Both the position numbers and the translations under genes were made by a program. DNA of 30,151 nt. It comes from Clostridiales bacterium UBA1758 (GTDB lineage Bacteria; Bacillota; Clostridia; Oscillospirales; UBA1758). Below, in pieces: positions 1 to 8,500 of this stretch (the first letter of the stretch is position 1; each line of letters starts with the position of its first letter). The stretch covers positions 1-30,151 of the forward strand of contig DCHG01000035.1 of the NCBI GenBank assembly GCA_002315595.1, given 5' to 3'. Below the pieces are notes generated by a model. The model was not told the DNA's origin. It saw only the letters and a program-made list of their open reading frames with translations, and made no database searches.

Positions 1-1
1 A

Positions 2-61
2 ACACTCAAATCCGAACTGGGAGTTCGCATAAAAGAGCGTGAAAAACGGTGGAAAATGTAG
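2..61 (+). CDS. Possible C-terminal tail of an upstream gene (partial)
   Basis: Reading frame 2 is open from the left edge to a TAG at 59-61 and encodes about 19 residues rich in Lys, Arg and Glu (it ends ...KEREKRWKM), which looks like the end of a real protein. The other two forward frames stop at 30 and 42. Nothing identifies the product. In an aro operon a DAHP synthase or prephenate dehydrogenase would be a natural neighbour, but that is a guess. The fragment could be chance. Confidence 0.25.
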   Translation, partial: TLKSELGVRIKEREKRWKM

Positions 62-67
62 TATAAT
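39..67 (+). promoter_or_regulatory. Candidate promoter of the aro operon
   Basis: A perfect -10 TATAAT lies at 62-67, with GTGAAA (4 of 6 to TTGACA) at 39-44 and a 17-base spacer. It sits 35 bases upstream of the aroB ATG at 102. It supports the ATG at 102 over the earlier GTG at 39, which would place the promoter inside the coding region. Confidence 0.55.
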
Positions 68-101
68 AAAGTATCTATTAATGTTTTTTGCGAGGTTTTG
101 C

Positions 102-1160
102 ATGGTGAAAATTTACGTCCCGTCCTCCCACGCCTATGATGTGTGTATCGGATCGGATTTTTTGGGTAACTGTGGCGAAAAAATCAAAAGCGTCTGCGGC
201 GGCAATTCCGCGGTCATTGTTTCCGACGACCATGTTTTCCCTCTTTACGGGGAAGTCGTCGAAAAAAGTCTGATCGCCGCGGGTTACCATACACTTCATT
301 ATGTGTTCGCCGCAGGTGAAGCATCCAAAAATCTCAACACTTTCGGCGATCTTGCGGAGTATTTATGTGAAAAACACCTCTCCCGCAACGATGTCATCGT
401 CGCACTCGGCGGTGGTGTCGTCGGGGATCTTGCGGGGTTTGCCGCCGCCACCTATCGTCGCGGGATGAAACTCGTGCAGATACCGACCACGCTTCTGTCT
501 GCGGTTGATTCCTCCGTCGGCGGAAAAACCGCGGTCAATCTTGTTTCCGGTAAAAATCAGATCGGTTGTTTTTACAATCCCGATCTCGTCCTTTGTGATG
601 TTTCGACGCTATCCACCCTCCCTGAACGCGAATATCGTTGCGGTTGTGCCGAAATCATCAAGTACGGGATGATCTCCGACGCAAAGTTTTTTGAGTTCCT
701 CGTCGAAACCCCCGTCCTCGCCCATCTTCCGCAGGTCATTGAACACTGTGTCACCGCAAAACGCAACCTTGTTTTGAATGATGAGCGCGATACGGGTATT
801 CGGATGCTTTTGAATTTCGGTCATTCATTCGGACACGCGGTCGAAAAATGCAGTCATTTTGAAATTCCCCACGGACTTGCCGTCGCCGCCGGGATGTGTG
901 CGGTTACGCGTGCCGCCGTCGAATTCGGCGATTGCGACCGTTCCGTGCTTACCGCCCTTGAAAATTTGCTGATTCGGTATCAATTACCCACGAAGATCGA
1001 CTTTTCCGTCGAAATAATGCTCGATGCAATGCTTTCCGATAAAAAAAGTGACGGTGCGTTTTTGAACCTTGTCATTCCGCGTTCCGTCGGTGTCTGTGAA
1101 ATCAAACCCGTCCCGTTCGACGAACTTCGTCATTGGCTGAACGCCGGAGGGATTAAATGA
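102..1160 (+). CDS. aroB: 3-dehydroquinate synthase
   Basis: AroB converts DAHP to 3-dehydroquinate, the second step of the shikimate pathway, in the cytoplasm, using NAD and a divalent metal. The 352-residue product is full length for the family. Visible motifs are the GGG nucleotide-binding turn (about 103-105, in ALGGGVVGDLAGF), IPTTLLSAVDSSVGGKT (about 128-143), and the metal ligands Glu184 (CAEIIKYG), His241 (NFGHSFGH) and His257 (IPHGLA). The frame stays open upstream to a GTG at 39. I chose the ATG at 102 because GAGG at 92-95 lies six bases before it and because the product then begins as AroB proteins usually do. The stop overlaps the aroA start by four bases (ATGA), so the two are translationally coupled. 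Confidence 0.96.
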   Translation: MVKIYVPSSHAYDVCIGSDFLGNCGEKIKSVCGGNSAVIVSDDHVFPLYGEVVEKSLIAAGYHTLHYVFAAGEASKNLNTFGDLAEYLCEKHLSRNDVIVALGGGVVGDLAGFAAATYRRGMKLVQIPTTLLSAVDSSVGGKTAVNLVSGKNQIGCFYNPDLVLCDVSTLSTLPEREYRCGCAEIIKYGMISDAKFFEFLVETPVLAHLPQVIEHCVTAKRNLVLNDERDTGIRMLLNFGHSFGHAVEKCSHFEIPHGLAVAAGMCAVTRAAVEFGDCDRSVLTALENLLIRYQLPTKIDFSVEIMLDAMLSDKKSDGAFLNLVIPRSVGVCEIKPVPFDELRHWLNAGGIK

Positions 1161-2407
1161 TCATTTATCCGTCCCGTCTTTCCGGCACACTCATTGCACC
1201 GCCGTCTAAATCGTTGGCGCACCGTGTGCTGATCGCGTCCGCCCTTGCTGACTTGCCGACGAAGATCGTTTTGGACGAGTTTTCGCGGGATATTCGCGCC
1301 ACCATTGATTGTCTGACGGTACTCGGCGCAAAATTCAACCCGATTGCCGGCGGAGTTGAGGTTTCGCCGATCACTTTCCCTGTTTCGGAAGTCGATTTAC
1401 CCTGTGGGGAAAGCGGCTCGACACTTCGATTTTTAATGCCCGTTGTCGGCATTTTGGGTGTCAGTGCCGTCTTTTCCACCGAAGGCCGACTTTCCGAACG
1501 ACCGATGTCGGACTACGAAGACGAATTGATCCGTCACGGTATGAAAATCACGCATTCCGGTAACAAAATTCACTGTTCCGGGCGACTGACCTCGGGGAAT
1601 TTCCGCATTTCCGGCAATATTTCGTCGCAATTCCTTTCGGGATTACTTCTCGCCCTTCCTCTTGTCGACCACGAAAGCACGGTCACGATTACTACCCCTC
1701 TTGAATCTTCTGGCTATGTTGATCTGACACTTAATGTGCTTTCTCACTTTGGTGCAAAAATCGAACAGAGTGCGAATCAATATCGCATTATTTCGTCGAA
1801 AAAGTACCGTTTTCCCGATTTTTATACCATCGAAGGAGACTACTCCTCCTCCGCTTTTTTTCTCTGTGCAGGCGCACTTTCTTCCAACGGAGTTGCTGTG
1901 AAAAACCTCTTGCCGAATTCGTTGCAGGCCGACCGCGCACTGATTGAAATCCTTCGAAACATCGGTGCAGAAGTGTCCGTCGATCGGGATGTCGTCACCG
2001 TCCGCCGCAGATCGCTAAACGGATTTGAAATCGACGCATCCGCGATTCCCGATCTCATTGCACCGCTTTCCGTGGTCGCGGCTTTGTCATGCGGCAAATC
2101 ACGGATCTTTCACGCTGAGCGTCTGCGTTACAAAGAATCCGATCGGCTGACGGCAATACAGGAAATGCTTTGTTCTCTCGGCGCAGATGTAAAATGTGAA
2201 AATAATGAACTTTTCATCAACGGAAAGACCGAATTATACGGCGGATGTGTCAAAACTTATCACGATCACCGCATTGCGATGTCCGCGGCGATCGCATCGG
2301 TCGCTTGCAAAAATCCCGTCATTCTCGACGATGCGGACTGCGTCGACAAATCATATCCGCACTTTTGGGGCGAATTTCATCGCTTGGAGGCAAAAAATGA
2401 GCAGTAG
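1157..2407 (+). CDS. aroA: 3-phosphoshikimate 1-carboxyvinyltransferase (EPSP synthase)
   Basis: AroA transfers the enolpyruvyl group of PEP to shikimate-3-phosphate, the sixth pathway step. The 416-residue protein has the N-terminal substrate loop with Lys18, Ser19 and Arg23 (PPSKSLAHR), the PEP-binding GESGSTLRFLMP stretch (about 84-95), a Ser-Ser-Gln substrate motif near 156, the Asp of IPDLIAPL, the RYKESDR segment and DHRIAMS near the end. All are hallmarks of a complete EPSP synthase. It overlaps aroB by four bases and runs 11 bases into aroC, so it is the second cistron of a tightly packed operon. I cannot assign the glyphosate class (I or II) by eye. Confidence 0.96.
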   Translation: MIIYPSRLSGTLIAPPSKSLAHRVLIASALADLPTKIVLDEFSRDIRATIDCLTVLGAKFNPIAGGVEVSPITFPVSEVDLPCGESGSTLRFLMPVVGILGVSAVFSTEGRLSERPMSDYEDELIRHGMKITHSGNKIHCSGRLTSGNFRISGNISSQFLSGLLLALPLVDHESTVTITTPLESSGYVDLTLNVLSHFGAKIEQSANQYRIISSKKYRFPDFYTIEGDYSSSAFFLCAGALSSNGVAVKNLLPNSLQADRALIEILRNIGAEVSVDRDVVTVRRRSLNGFEIDASAIPDLIAPLSVVAALSCGKSRIFHAERLRYKESDRLTAIQEMLCSLGADVKCENNELFINGKTELYGGCVKTYHDHRIAMSAAIASVACKNPVILDDADCVDKSYPHFWGEFHRLEAKNEQ

Positions 2408-3467
2408 ATACGGCGAAAATCTTTCACTGACCATCTTCGGTCAATCACATTCCACCGCCATCGGGATGACGCTTGAAGGCGTTCCTGCGGGCATCCGCAT
2501 TGATATGGACGAACTAAATTCGTTCCTTTTGCGTCGTGCACCGGGACGATCCGACCTTTCCACCGCACGAAAAGAAGCCGATCTGCCCGAATTCATCTCG
2601 GGATTGGTCGAGACTACCACCTGTGGCACACCGATCACGGCGATCATTCGAAATACGGATGCACGGCGTCAGGATTATGACTCGTTTGTCTCCGTTCCCC
2701 GTCCCGGTCACGCCGATTTCACCGCAGAAATAAAGTATTTCGGTCATCAGGATCGCTCCGGCGGCGGTCATTTTTCGGGGCGGTTGACCGCCCCACTCTG
2801 TATTGCGGGCGGAATTTGTATGCAGATTTTAAAAAATTGCGGCATTTCCGTCTTTTCTCGTATTGAATCTATTGGAAATGTCCGCGACGAGGGCGATTTT
2901 TCTTCGCCGATCGCGTGTGATTTTCCGACGGTTTCCGCTTCACAGGGTGACAAAATGCGCACTCTCATTCGATCCGTCAAGGACGCGGGCGACTCCGTCG
3001 GCGGTGTGATCGAATGTATCGTTGCGGGACTACCCGCGGGACTCGGGGATCCGATGTTCGGCGGAATGGAAAATCGGATTTCTTCTGCTGTTTTCGCAAT
3101 TCCGGCGGTAAAAGCCATTGAATTCGGGGACGGGTTTTATTCTTCTTCGCAACTTGGAAGCGAAAACAACGACGCTTTTTGCGTGAACAACGGAATAATC
3201 GTAACAAATACCAACCATTGCGGCGGGATCCTCGGTGGAATCACGAACGGTATGCCGCTTCGCTTCCGTGTGGGGATCAAGCCGACACCTTCTATCGCCG
3301 CCGTGCAGAAAAGTGTGGACCTTTCCACACTCACGCCGGCCGAAATTTCCATTCCCGGACGGCATGATCCCTGCATCGTGCCCCGTGCACTCCCCTGTGT
3401 CGAATCCGTCGCGGCTCTTGCCGTCTACGACGCTTACCTCGGACGAATGAAAGAAATCAACCGTTAG
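2397..3467 (+). CDS. aroC: Chorismate synthase
   Basis: AroC removes phosphate from EPSP to give chorismate, the last shikimate step, using reduced FMN as cofactor. The 356-residue product opens with the typical SSRYGENLSLTIFGQSHS. It also has RRAPGRSDLSTARKEAD, the GGGHFSGRLTAP segment around residue 120, and the C-terminal RHDPCIVPRALPCVE signature. The frame is open much further upstream, to 2196, but that part overlaps aroA and does not resemble AroC. The ATG at 2397 has GGAGG six bases upstream, which decides the start. The gene overlaps aroA by 11 bases. The first His motif reads SHS where many family members have SHG, a small variation. Confidence 0.96.
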   Translation: MSSRYGENLSLTIFGQSHSTAIGMTLEGVPAGIRIDMDELNSFLLRRAPGRSDLSTARKEADLPEFISGLVETTTCGTPITAIIRNTDARRQDYDSFVSVPRPGHADFTAEIKYFGHQDRSGGGHFSGRLTAPLCIAGGICMQILKNCGISVFSRIESIGNVRDEGDFSSPIACDFPTVSASQGDKMRTLIRSVKDAGDSVGGVIECIVAGLPAGLGDPMFGGMENRISSAVFAIPAVKAIEFGDGFYSSSQLGSENNDAFCVNNGIIVTNTNHCGGILGGITNGMPLRFRVGIKPTPSIAAVQKSVDLSTLTPAEISIPGRHDPCIVPRALPCVESVAALAVYDAYLGRMKEINR

Positions 3468-3479
3468 GAAGGAATACCA

Positions 3480-3758
3480 ATGGATAAGACGAATTTTCGG
3501 ACGCAAATTGACGAAATCGACCGCGACCTTGTCGCTTTGTTTGTGAAGCGTATGAATGTCGCGGCGGAGATTGCCGCCTTCAAGCGTGCCAACGGGATCC
3601 CCGTTCTCGACGTTTCCCGTGAAAATGCGAAACTCGACGCCGTTGCCGGGATGACGCCCGACGCGTTAAAATCATATACCCGTGATCTGTACCATGCGAT
3701 TTTTGAACTCAGCCGCAGTTATCAGCAAAGTTTGATCGACGAAGGTGAGTGTAAATGA
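3480..3758 (+). CDS. Chorismate mutase, AroQ class, stand-alone
   Basis: This protein rearranges chorismate to prephenate, the branch point to Phe and Tyr. At 92 residues it matches the size of a single all-helical AroQ-type mutase domain without fused prephenate dehydratase or dehydrogenase. Residues aligning with the E. coli active site are visible: Arg7 (R11), Arg24 (R28), Lys35 (K39), Asp44 (D48), Arg47 (R51) and Gln82 (Q88), with Ser78 at the S84 position. AGGAA lies just upstream in a 12-base gap after aroC, and its stop overlaps the next ATG by four bases (ATGA). I give no gene symbol, because aroQ is also used for type II dehydroquinase, which lies downstream in the same operon. Confidence 0.92.
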   Translation: MDKTNFRTQIDEIDRDLVALFVKRMNVAAEIAAFKRANGIPVLDVSRENAKLDAVAGMTPDALKSYTRDLYHAIFELSRSYQQSLIDEGECK

Positions 3759-4960
3759 AGTGCGGGTTGTTAGGCGAAAAACTCGGTCACAGTTACTCAC
3801 CCTCTATTCATCGGTTTTTCGGCGATTACGAGTATCGCCTGATCGAACTATCGCGTGAAAAAGTGTCGGATTTTATCAAAAATGGTGAATGGGACGCTTT
3901 GAATGTCACTATTCCGTATAAAAAGGACGTTTTTACGCTCTGTGATGAAGTCACGCCGCAGGCGGCTTCGATCGGTAGCGTCAACACCATTGTCCGCCGA
4001 AACGGCAAAATCTATGGCGATAATACCGATCTTTACGGATTTGGGCAAACATTGCATCAATTTGCCGAAGTCGTCGGGAAAAAAGTACTCGTTCTCGGAA
4101 GCGGTGGCGCATCCGTTTCCGTTTCGGCGGTTTTGCGTGAAAAGCACGCAAATGTCGTCACAATCAGCCGCAGCGGCAGGGATAATTACGAAAACCTCGA
4201 CCGTCACGCGGATGCGGCGATGATCGTCAACGCCACGCCTGTCGGGATGTTCCCGAATAACGGTGTGTCGCCCGTCGACCTCACGCGTTTTCCGAAATGC
4301 AAAGCCGTCATCGACCTCATTTATAACCCCGCCAAAACCGTGCTTTTGTTGCAGGCAAGTGATCTTCAAATTCCGTGCCGTAATGGCTTGAATATGCTCG
4401 TTGCACAGGCGAAGCGCTCCGCTGAAATCTTTCTCGACCGTGAAATATCCGATCAACGGATCACCGAAATCGAAACCGTTCTTTCCGCAAAAATGCGAAA
4501 TCTCATTCTCATCGGGATGCCGGGATGCGGAAAATCAACGGTCGGTCGCCTGCTTTCCGAAACTCTCGGTCGCCCGATGATCGACACGGACGAGATTTTT
4601 TCGACGAAATACGGCACGCCCGCAGAATATATCCGTAACCACGGCGAAGCCGCCTTTCGTTCGCTTGAACACACCGTCATCGCGGGGGTTGGAAAGGCGT
4701 CGGGCGCAGTCATTTCCACGGGTGGCGGATGCGTGATGAATTCCGAAAATCTCAACGCACTCCGTCAAAACGGGCTCATCATCCGTCTTTGTCGTGATCC
4801 CGAAAAACTTGCCCGTGACGGTCGACCGCTTTCCGTCGGCAACCTGAATATGCTTGCGAAAATGCGCGAGCCGTTTTACAATCGCTTTGCCGATCTCTGC
4901 GTGGATAACAATGGAACTCCCTCGGATGCAGTGCATAAAATTATGGAGGCGACCAAATGA
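3755..4960 (+). CDS. Shikimate dehydrogenase - shikimate kinase fusion (AroE-AroK)
   Basis: One 401-residue polypeptide carries two successive pathway enzymes. Residues 1 to about 240 are shikimate dehydrogenase: Ser14 and Ser16 (GHSYSPS) for substrate, NVTIPYK with catalytic Lys56, DNTD with Asp92, and the NADP fold LGSGGAS (114-120). Residues about 247-401 are shikimate kinase: Walker A GMPGCGKST (254-262), DTDE (277-280) and Arg302 for shikimate, GGG (323-325) and the lid ARDGRPLS (353-360). Nothing suggests that either half is dead. There is no stop or frameshift between the halves, only a short linker around 235-247. The gene overlaps both neighbours by four bases. Separate AroE and AroK proteins are the usual arrangement, so the fusion is notable. 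Confidence 0.94.
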   Translation: MKCGLLGEKLGHSYSPSIHRFFGDYEYRLIELSREKVSDFIKNGEWDALNVTIPYKKDVFTLCDEVTPQAASIGSVNTIVRRNGKIYGDNTDLYGFGQTLHQFAEVVGKKVLVLGSGGASVSVSAVLREKHANVVTISRSGRDNYENLDRHADAAMIVNATPVGMFPNNGVSPVDLTRFPKCKAVIDLIYNPAKTVLLLQASDLQIPCRNGLNMLVAQAKRSAEIFLDREISDQRITEIETVLSAKMRNLILIGMPGCGKSTVGRLLSETLGRPMIDTDEIFSTKYGTPAEYIRNHGEAAFRSLEHTVIAGVGKASGAVISTGGGCVMNSENLNALRQNGLIIRLCRDPEKLARDGRPLSVGNLNMLAKMREPFYNRFADLCVDNNGTPSDAVHKIMEATK

Positions 4961-5391
4961 AATTCTTGGTGATCAACGGTCCGAATTTGAATTTATTAGG
5001 TATTCGCGAGCCGGAAATATACGGAACGTATTCGTATCAATCGCTTATCGAGTTGATCGAAACAACTTGTCGTAACGAACAAATCGGCGTGGAGATCTAT
5101 CAATCCAATCACGAGGGTGCAATCGTCGATCGAATTCAAGCGGCCCTCGGTGAGGTCGACGGTATCATCATCAACCCCGCCGCCTACACGCATACGAGCA
5201 TTGCGATCCTTGACGCATTAAAGGCGGTTGCGATTCCCGCCGTCGAGGTGCATTTGTCCGATATCGCATCGCGTGAGGATTTTCGAAAGATCTCCTATGC
5301 CGGAATGGCGTGCGTCAAGACCTTTGCAGGGTTTGGCTTCGACGGTTATGTTGAGGCGATCCGTTTTTTGAAAAAGCACTTGCAGAAGTAA
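4957..5391 (+). CDS. aroQ: 3-dehydroquinate dehydratase, type II
   Basis: This enzyme dehydrates 3-dehydroquinate to 3-dehydroshikimate, the third pathway step, through an enolate intermediate. The 144-residue length is typical of the dodecameric type II family. The N-terminus (INGPNLNLLGIREPEIYG) holds the catalytic Arg and Tyr lid. YQSNHEGAIVD, NPAAYTHTSIAI and VEVHLSDI, with the catalytic His and the substrate-binding Ser, follow in the expected order. It is the last gene of the aro operon, overlapping the fusion gene by four bases. A strong terminator lies about 80 bases downstream. It is unrelated to the AroQ-type chorismate mutase two genes upstream, which shares the symbol. Confidence 0.95.
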   Translation: MKFLVINGPNLNLLGIREPEIYGTYSYQSLIELIETTCRNEQIGVEIYQSNHEGAIVDRIQAALGEVDGIIINPAAYTHTSIAILDALKAVAIPAVEVHLSDIASREDFRKISYAGMACVKTFAGFGFDGYVEAIRFLKKHLQK

Positions 5392-5469
5392 AATTTCGTT
5401 GTTCTTTTTTGAAATGTGGATTCCCTCGTCGGCGTTGCCCTCCTCGTAACATCGCCTCAAAGTAAACAC

Positions 5470-5507
5470 AAAACACCCCGTCTTGGTTACCCAAGACGGG
5501 GTGTTTT
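5470..5507. terminator. Bidirectional rho-independent terminator
   Basis: A perfect 17-base-pair stem (5470-5486 with 5491-5507) closes a TTAC loop. The arms begin AAAACACCCC and end GGGGTGTTTT, so a T-run follows the GC stem on both strands. It lies between two convergent genes, aroQ on plus and the secreted protein on minus, and can terminate both. Confidence 0.95.
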
Positions 5508-5537
5508 CATTGATTCAGTTGTTGGTTGGTTTCTTAA

Positions 5538-8500
5538 TTAGGAATTTGATACATTCATACCATCAACAATAACATCCGTTGCTAAGATCGGATTGCCACC
5601 GTAATAAAGCACAACTTCACGCTCACGTACGTTGCCATTATTTATGTTCAAATTGCCTGCACCGTCAATGGCTTCGATGAATTCGCCCCAAGTCGTGCCG
5701 TTCTTTACAACATAACTTGAACCACATACAGTGAAATTGACCTTTGTTCCGCTAAAATATTCCTGCGGCTTGATCTCATCCGTGCCCTTGGCAATGGTGA
5801 TGCAATCGGCAAAGATAAAGCATTCGGTGCCAGTCACATTGTTCGATCCGTCAACGCCAACTCCGGATTGTGCGCCGGACTGCGCAAATTCCGCCCAAGT
5901 CGTTCCTTCGATAACGGAGAATGTATTGCTACCGAGTTTGAACTGAATTGATCCCTTGGTCGTCTTGGTTGCGGTGTCGTACTGCCATTCCGTCACATGT
6001 CCGAGGGTGTCGGTGACCTTGATGTAAACCGTTGCCGGGATAATCTGGCTGGTGAAGGTCGTGCCGTACTTCCAGTTGACTCCGTCGGCGGAGATCATAA
6101 CGCTCTTGACGCCGACAAACTGCGTGACGGGCTTGACGGTGAACTGATACGAATAGATCGCTCTCTTCCAGAAACCGAAGCCGTAGTAGGAAGCAACGCG
6201 CTTGTAGGTCACGTTAACATTGCTGACAAGGCGGGCATCCGGATCAATTGCGCCGCACTTGCAAAGATGTGTTTCGGAATCATAATCGTGCGCTTCGGGA
6301 TCTTCACGGTAATCGCACTTGGTGCAATACGCGACATGGTAATCATCCTCGCAGGTGTATGCAATGGCGTGGGTGTCGGAGATGACCTTCATACCCGCGT
6401 CGACCTTGGATGTCGTCAGCGTGAGTTCCGTGCCGTCAAAGCCGAGATAGTATTTGACGGTCTTAACGGTCGTTTTCGACCAGAACAGCGTTCTCGTGAC
6501 AACGGTCGTCTTGACTTCGGTGTAAAGACCGCCGTCGTATTTCCATGTGCAGGTATTCGCACTTTCTACGACCTTTGTGCCGGACGGAATGATGAACTTG
6601 CCGTTCTTGGAGATCTGGAAGCCGGTGTATTTGTTGCCCGTGACCTTGAATTCACCCGCTTCTTTTCCGCCGAGAACGAGCGTCTGTTCATCACCGGCGG
6701 CGAGATTTTCGGTGGTGACGCATTTTGCCTTGTCAAAGATCACTTTGGCAAAAGCGATCTGTTCGAGCAAAATCTCTCTTGCTTCCGGGAAAGTCGAGAT
6801 ATTTTTGATATACGGGCTCTTGATCGAATAGGACATCGCGTTGACGGACGCTGCGGGCAATGCGTTCACAACTTCCACAAAAAACGTATATATCACATGC
6901 ACATTATTTTGGGTGTCTTGCGCGTCGAGATTTAATTCTTTTACCGAAAGCAGTGCCGCAATAATTGCCGGCTTCTTGGCATCATCAACCAAACAACCCG
7001 CTTCCTTAAGAATACTGATCACTCTTATATTGGTGGTTGCTTCTTCGGCAGTGAACTTATTTATTTTGAGAGCGCCGGCAATGCCGATGATATCCGCGTC
7101 CTCGGGACGAGCATCCATATCTTGGAGTGTCTTGGTTGTAATGGCTTGAAAATCAGGGACATATACCCCTTGCTGGACTCTACTCTCGGCCTCTTTGGCA
7201 AGCATCGCATAGCCCCAATAGGCGTCGGGATCGGCCGATATCATTGCTTCGAAAATGGGACCAACGTGATTAACCAAAGCAGTAACCCCAACGTCGTCCC
7301 ATTCCAATGCCCCAAGGAAGTTGAATGAAATATCAACGATCTGATAGGGTGTGGGGTGATCAAGTCTTGCGATAATGCTTTCGATATAGTCGCGACCTTC
7401 TTTGAGTTTTGCCAAGTTGTCCTGTTCTTGCTTTGATGACAAATCAAAGTTCGTAATTTTCCACATCAGTCGGGATTCCATGACGAGTGTGGCATAGCAA
7501 AGTTCCGCAGGATAACTTTCGATGACTTCCGCACCGTGTTCAAACCATGCTTTTAATTCTGTCAAATTCTCATTCTTGAAGTCGGAGAACGAATAGAAAT
7601 TGGTACCGAGATTTCCGATGCTGCCGGAACGGTAAGGATCGTCAAGCGTCTTCAATTCATCGACTACATAATCCACCCAATCGAAAATCGGCTTGGTGCT
7701 ATCCGGGGTTGCTTCATCATATAGATTTTGATAACATTGGAAGATATTAGCGCCGCAATTCCAACCATTGGACAAGCCGGCATCGGGATTGTAGGCTTCC
7801 TCAAATGTGTGATACAACATGGGGCTGACCCAGTATTGATCAGAACTCGTTTGCCATAATCCATAGCTCACCCAAATATAGTCACCGGCAACCGCCTGAC
7901 CGACATAGATCTTATCCTGTTCCGTGGTCTGTGCATCTATTTTGTTCCAGACAGCGTCGCAGATGTCTTTGTCGTGTGCAAACAACTCATCAAAAAGATC
8001 GCCTTGCCAACGCAAATGATCCCACATTTTCGTGTAGGCCATTGCCATTGCCTGTGCCTCTGCCGCGGTGAAATCCTTAAACTTTTCGACAAAATAGGGC
8101 ACGAGTGTGTTGGCACAAAATAACTCTTGGAAGTCAGAACCAGTTAATTCAATATTTGACGCAATACCTGCATACACATTGACGAAAATCTGGCTGAACG
8201 CATAAAGTTTGTCGGCATTGCCCTTGCACTCTTTGATTCCCTTCAAGACATTCGAATGAACATTATCAAGGATGTCGAAAGAGCCGGTAAAACGCCCGCA
8301 CAGATCGACATAGTAGGCATACGCCTTGACAAGTGCGAGCAATTCTGCTTCACTTTTCGCCTTTGCAAACGCAGTAAGTGCTTCCTGATAAACTTCTTCC
8401 AGTTCATCCTGTGCACCGGTTGCCCTCGTATAGGCAGCAATGACACCAACCAAGTGCGCAACGGAGAAGTTGCCCAACCAAAGCATGACATCGGAAGAAT

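Noticed and set aside
2196..2396. N-terminal extension of chorismate synthase (open frame upstream of 2397)
   Set aside because: The 67 extra residues overlap aroA out of frame, do not resemble AroC, and the ATG at 2397 has a well-placed GGAGG.
5997..6935. A 312-codon open frame on plus opposite the secreted protein
   Set aside because: It has no ribosome site, no known domain, and the opposite gene carries a signal peptide and repeats.
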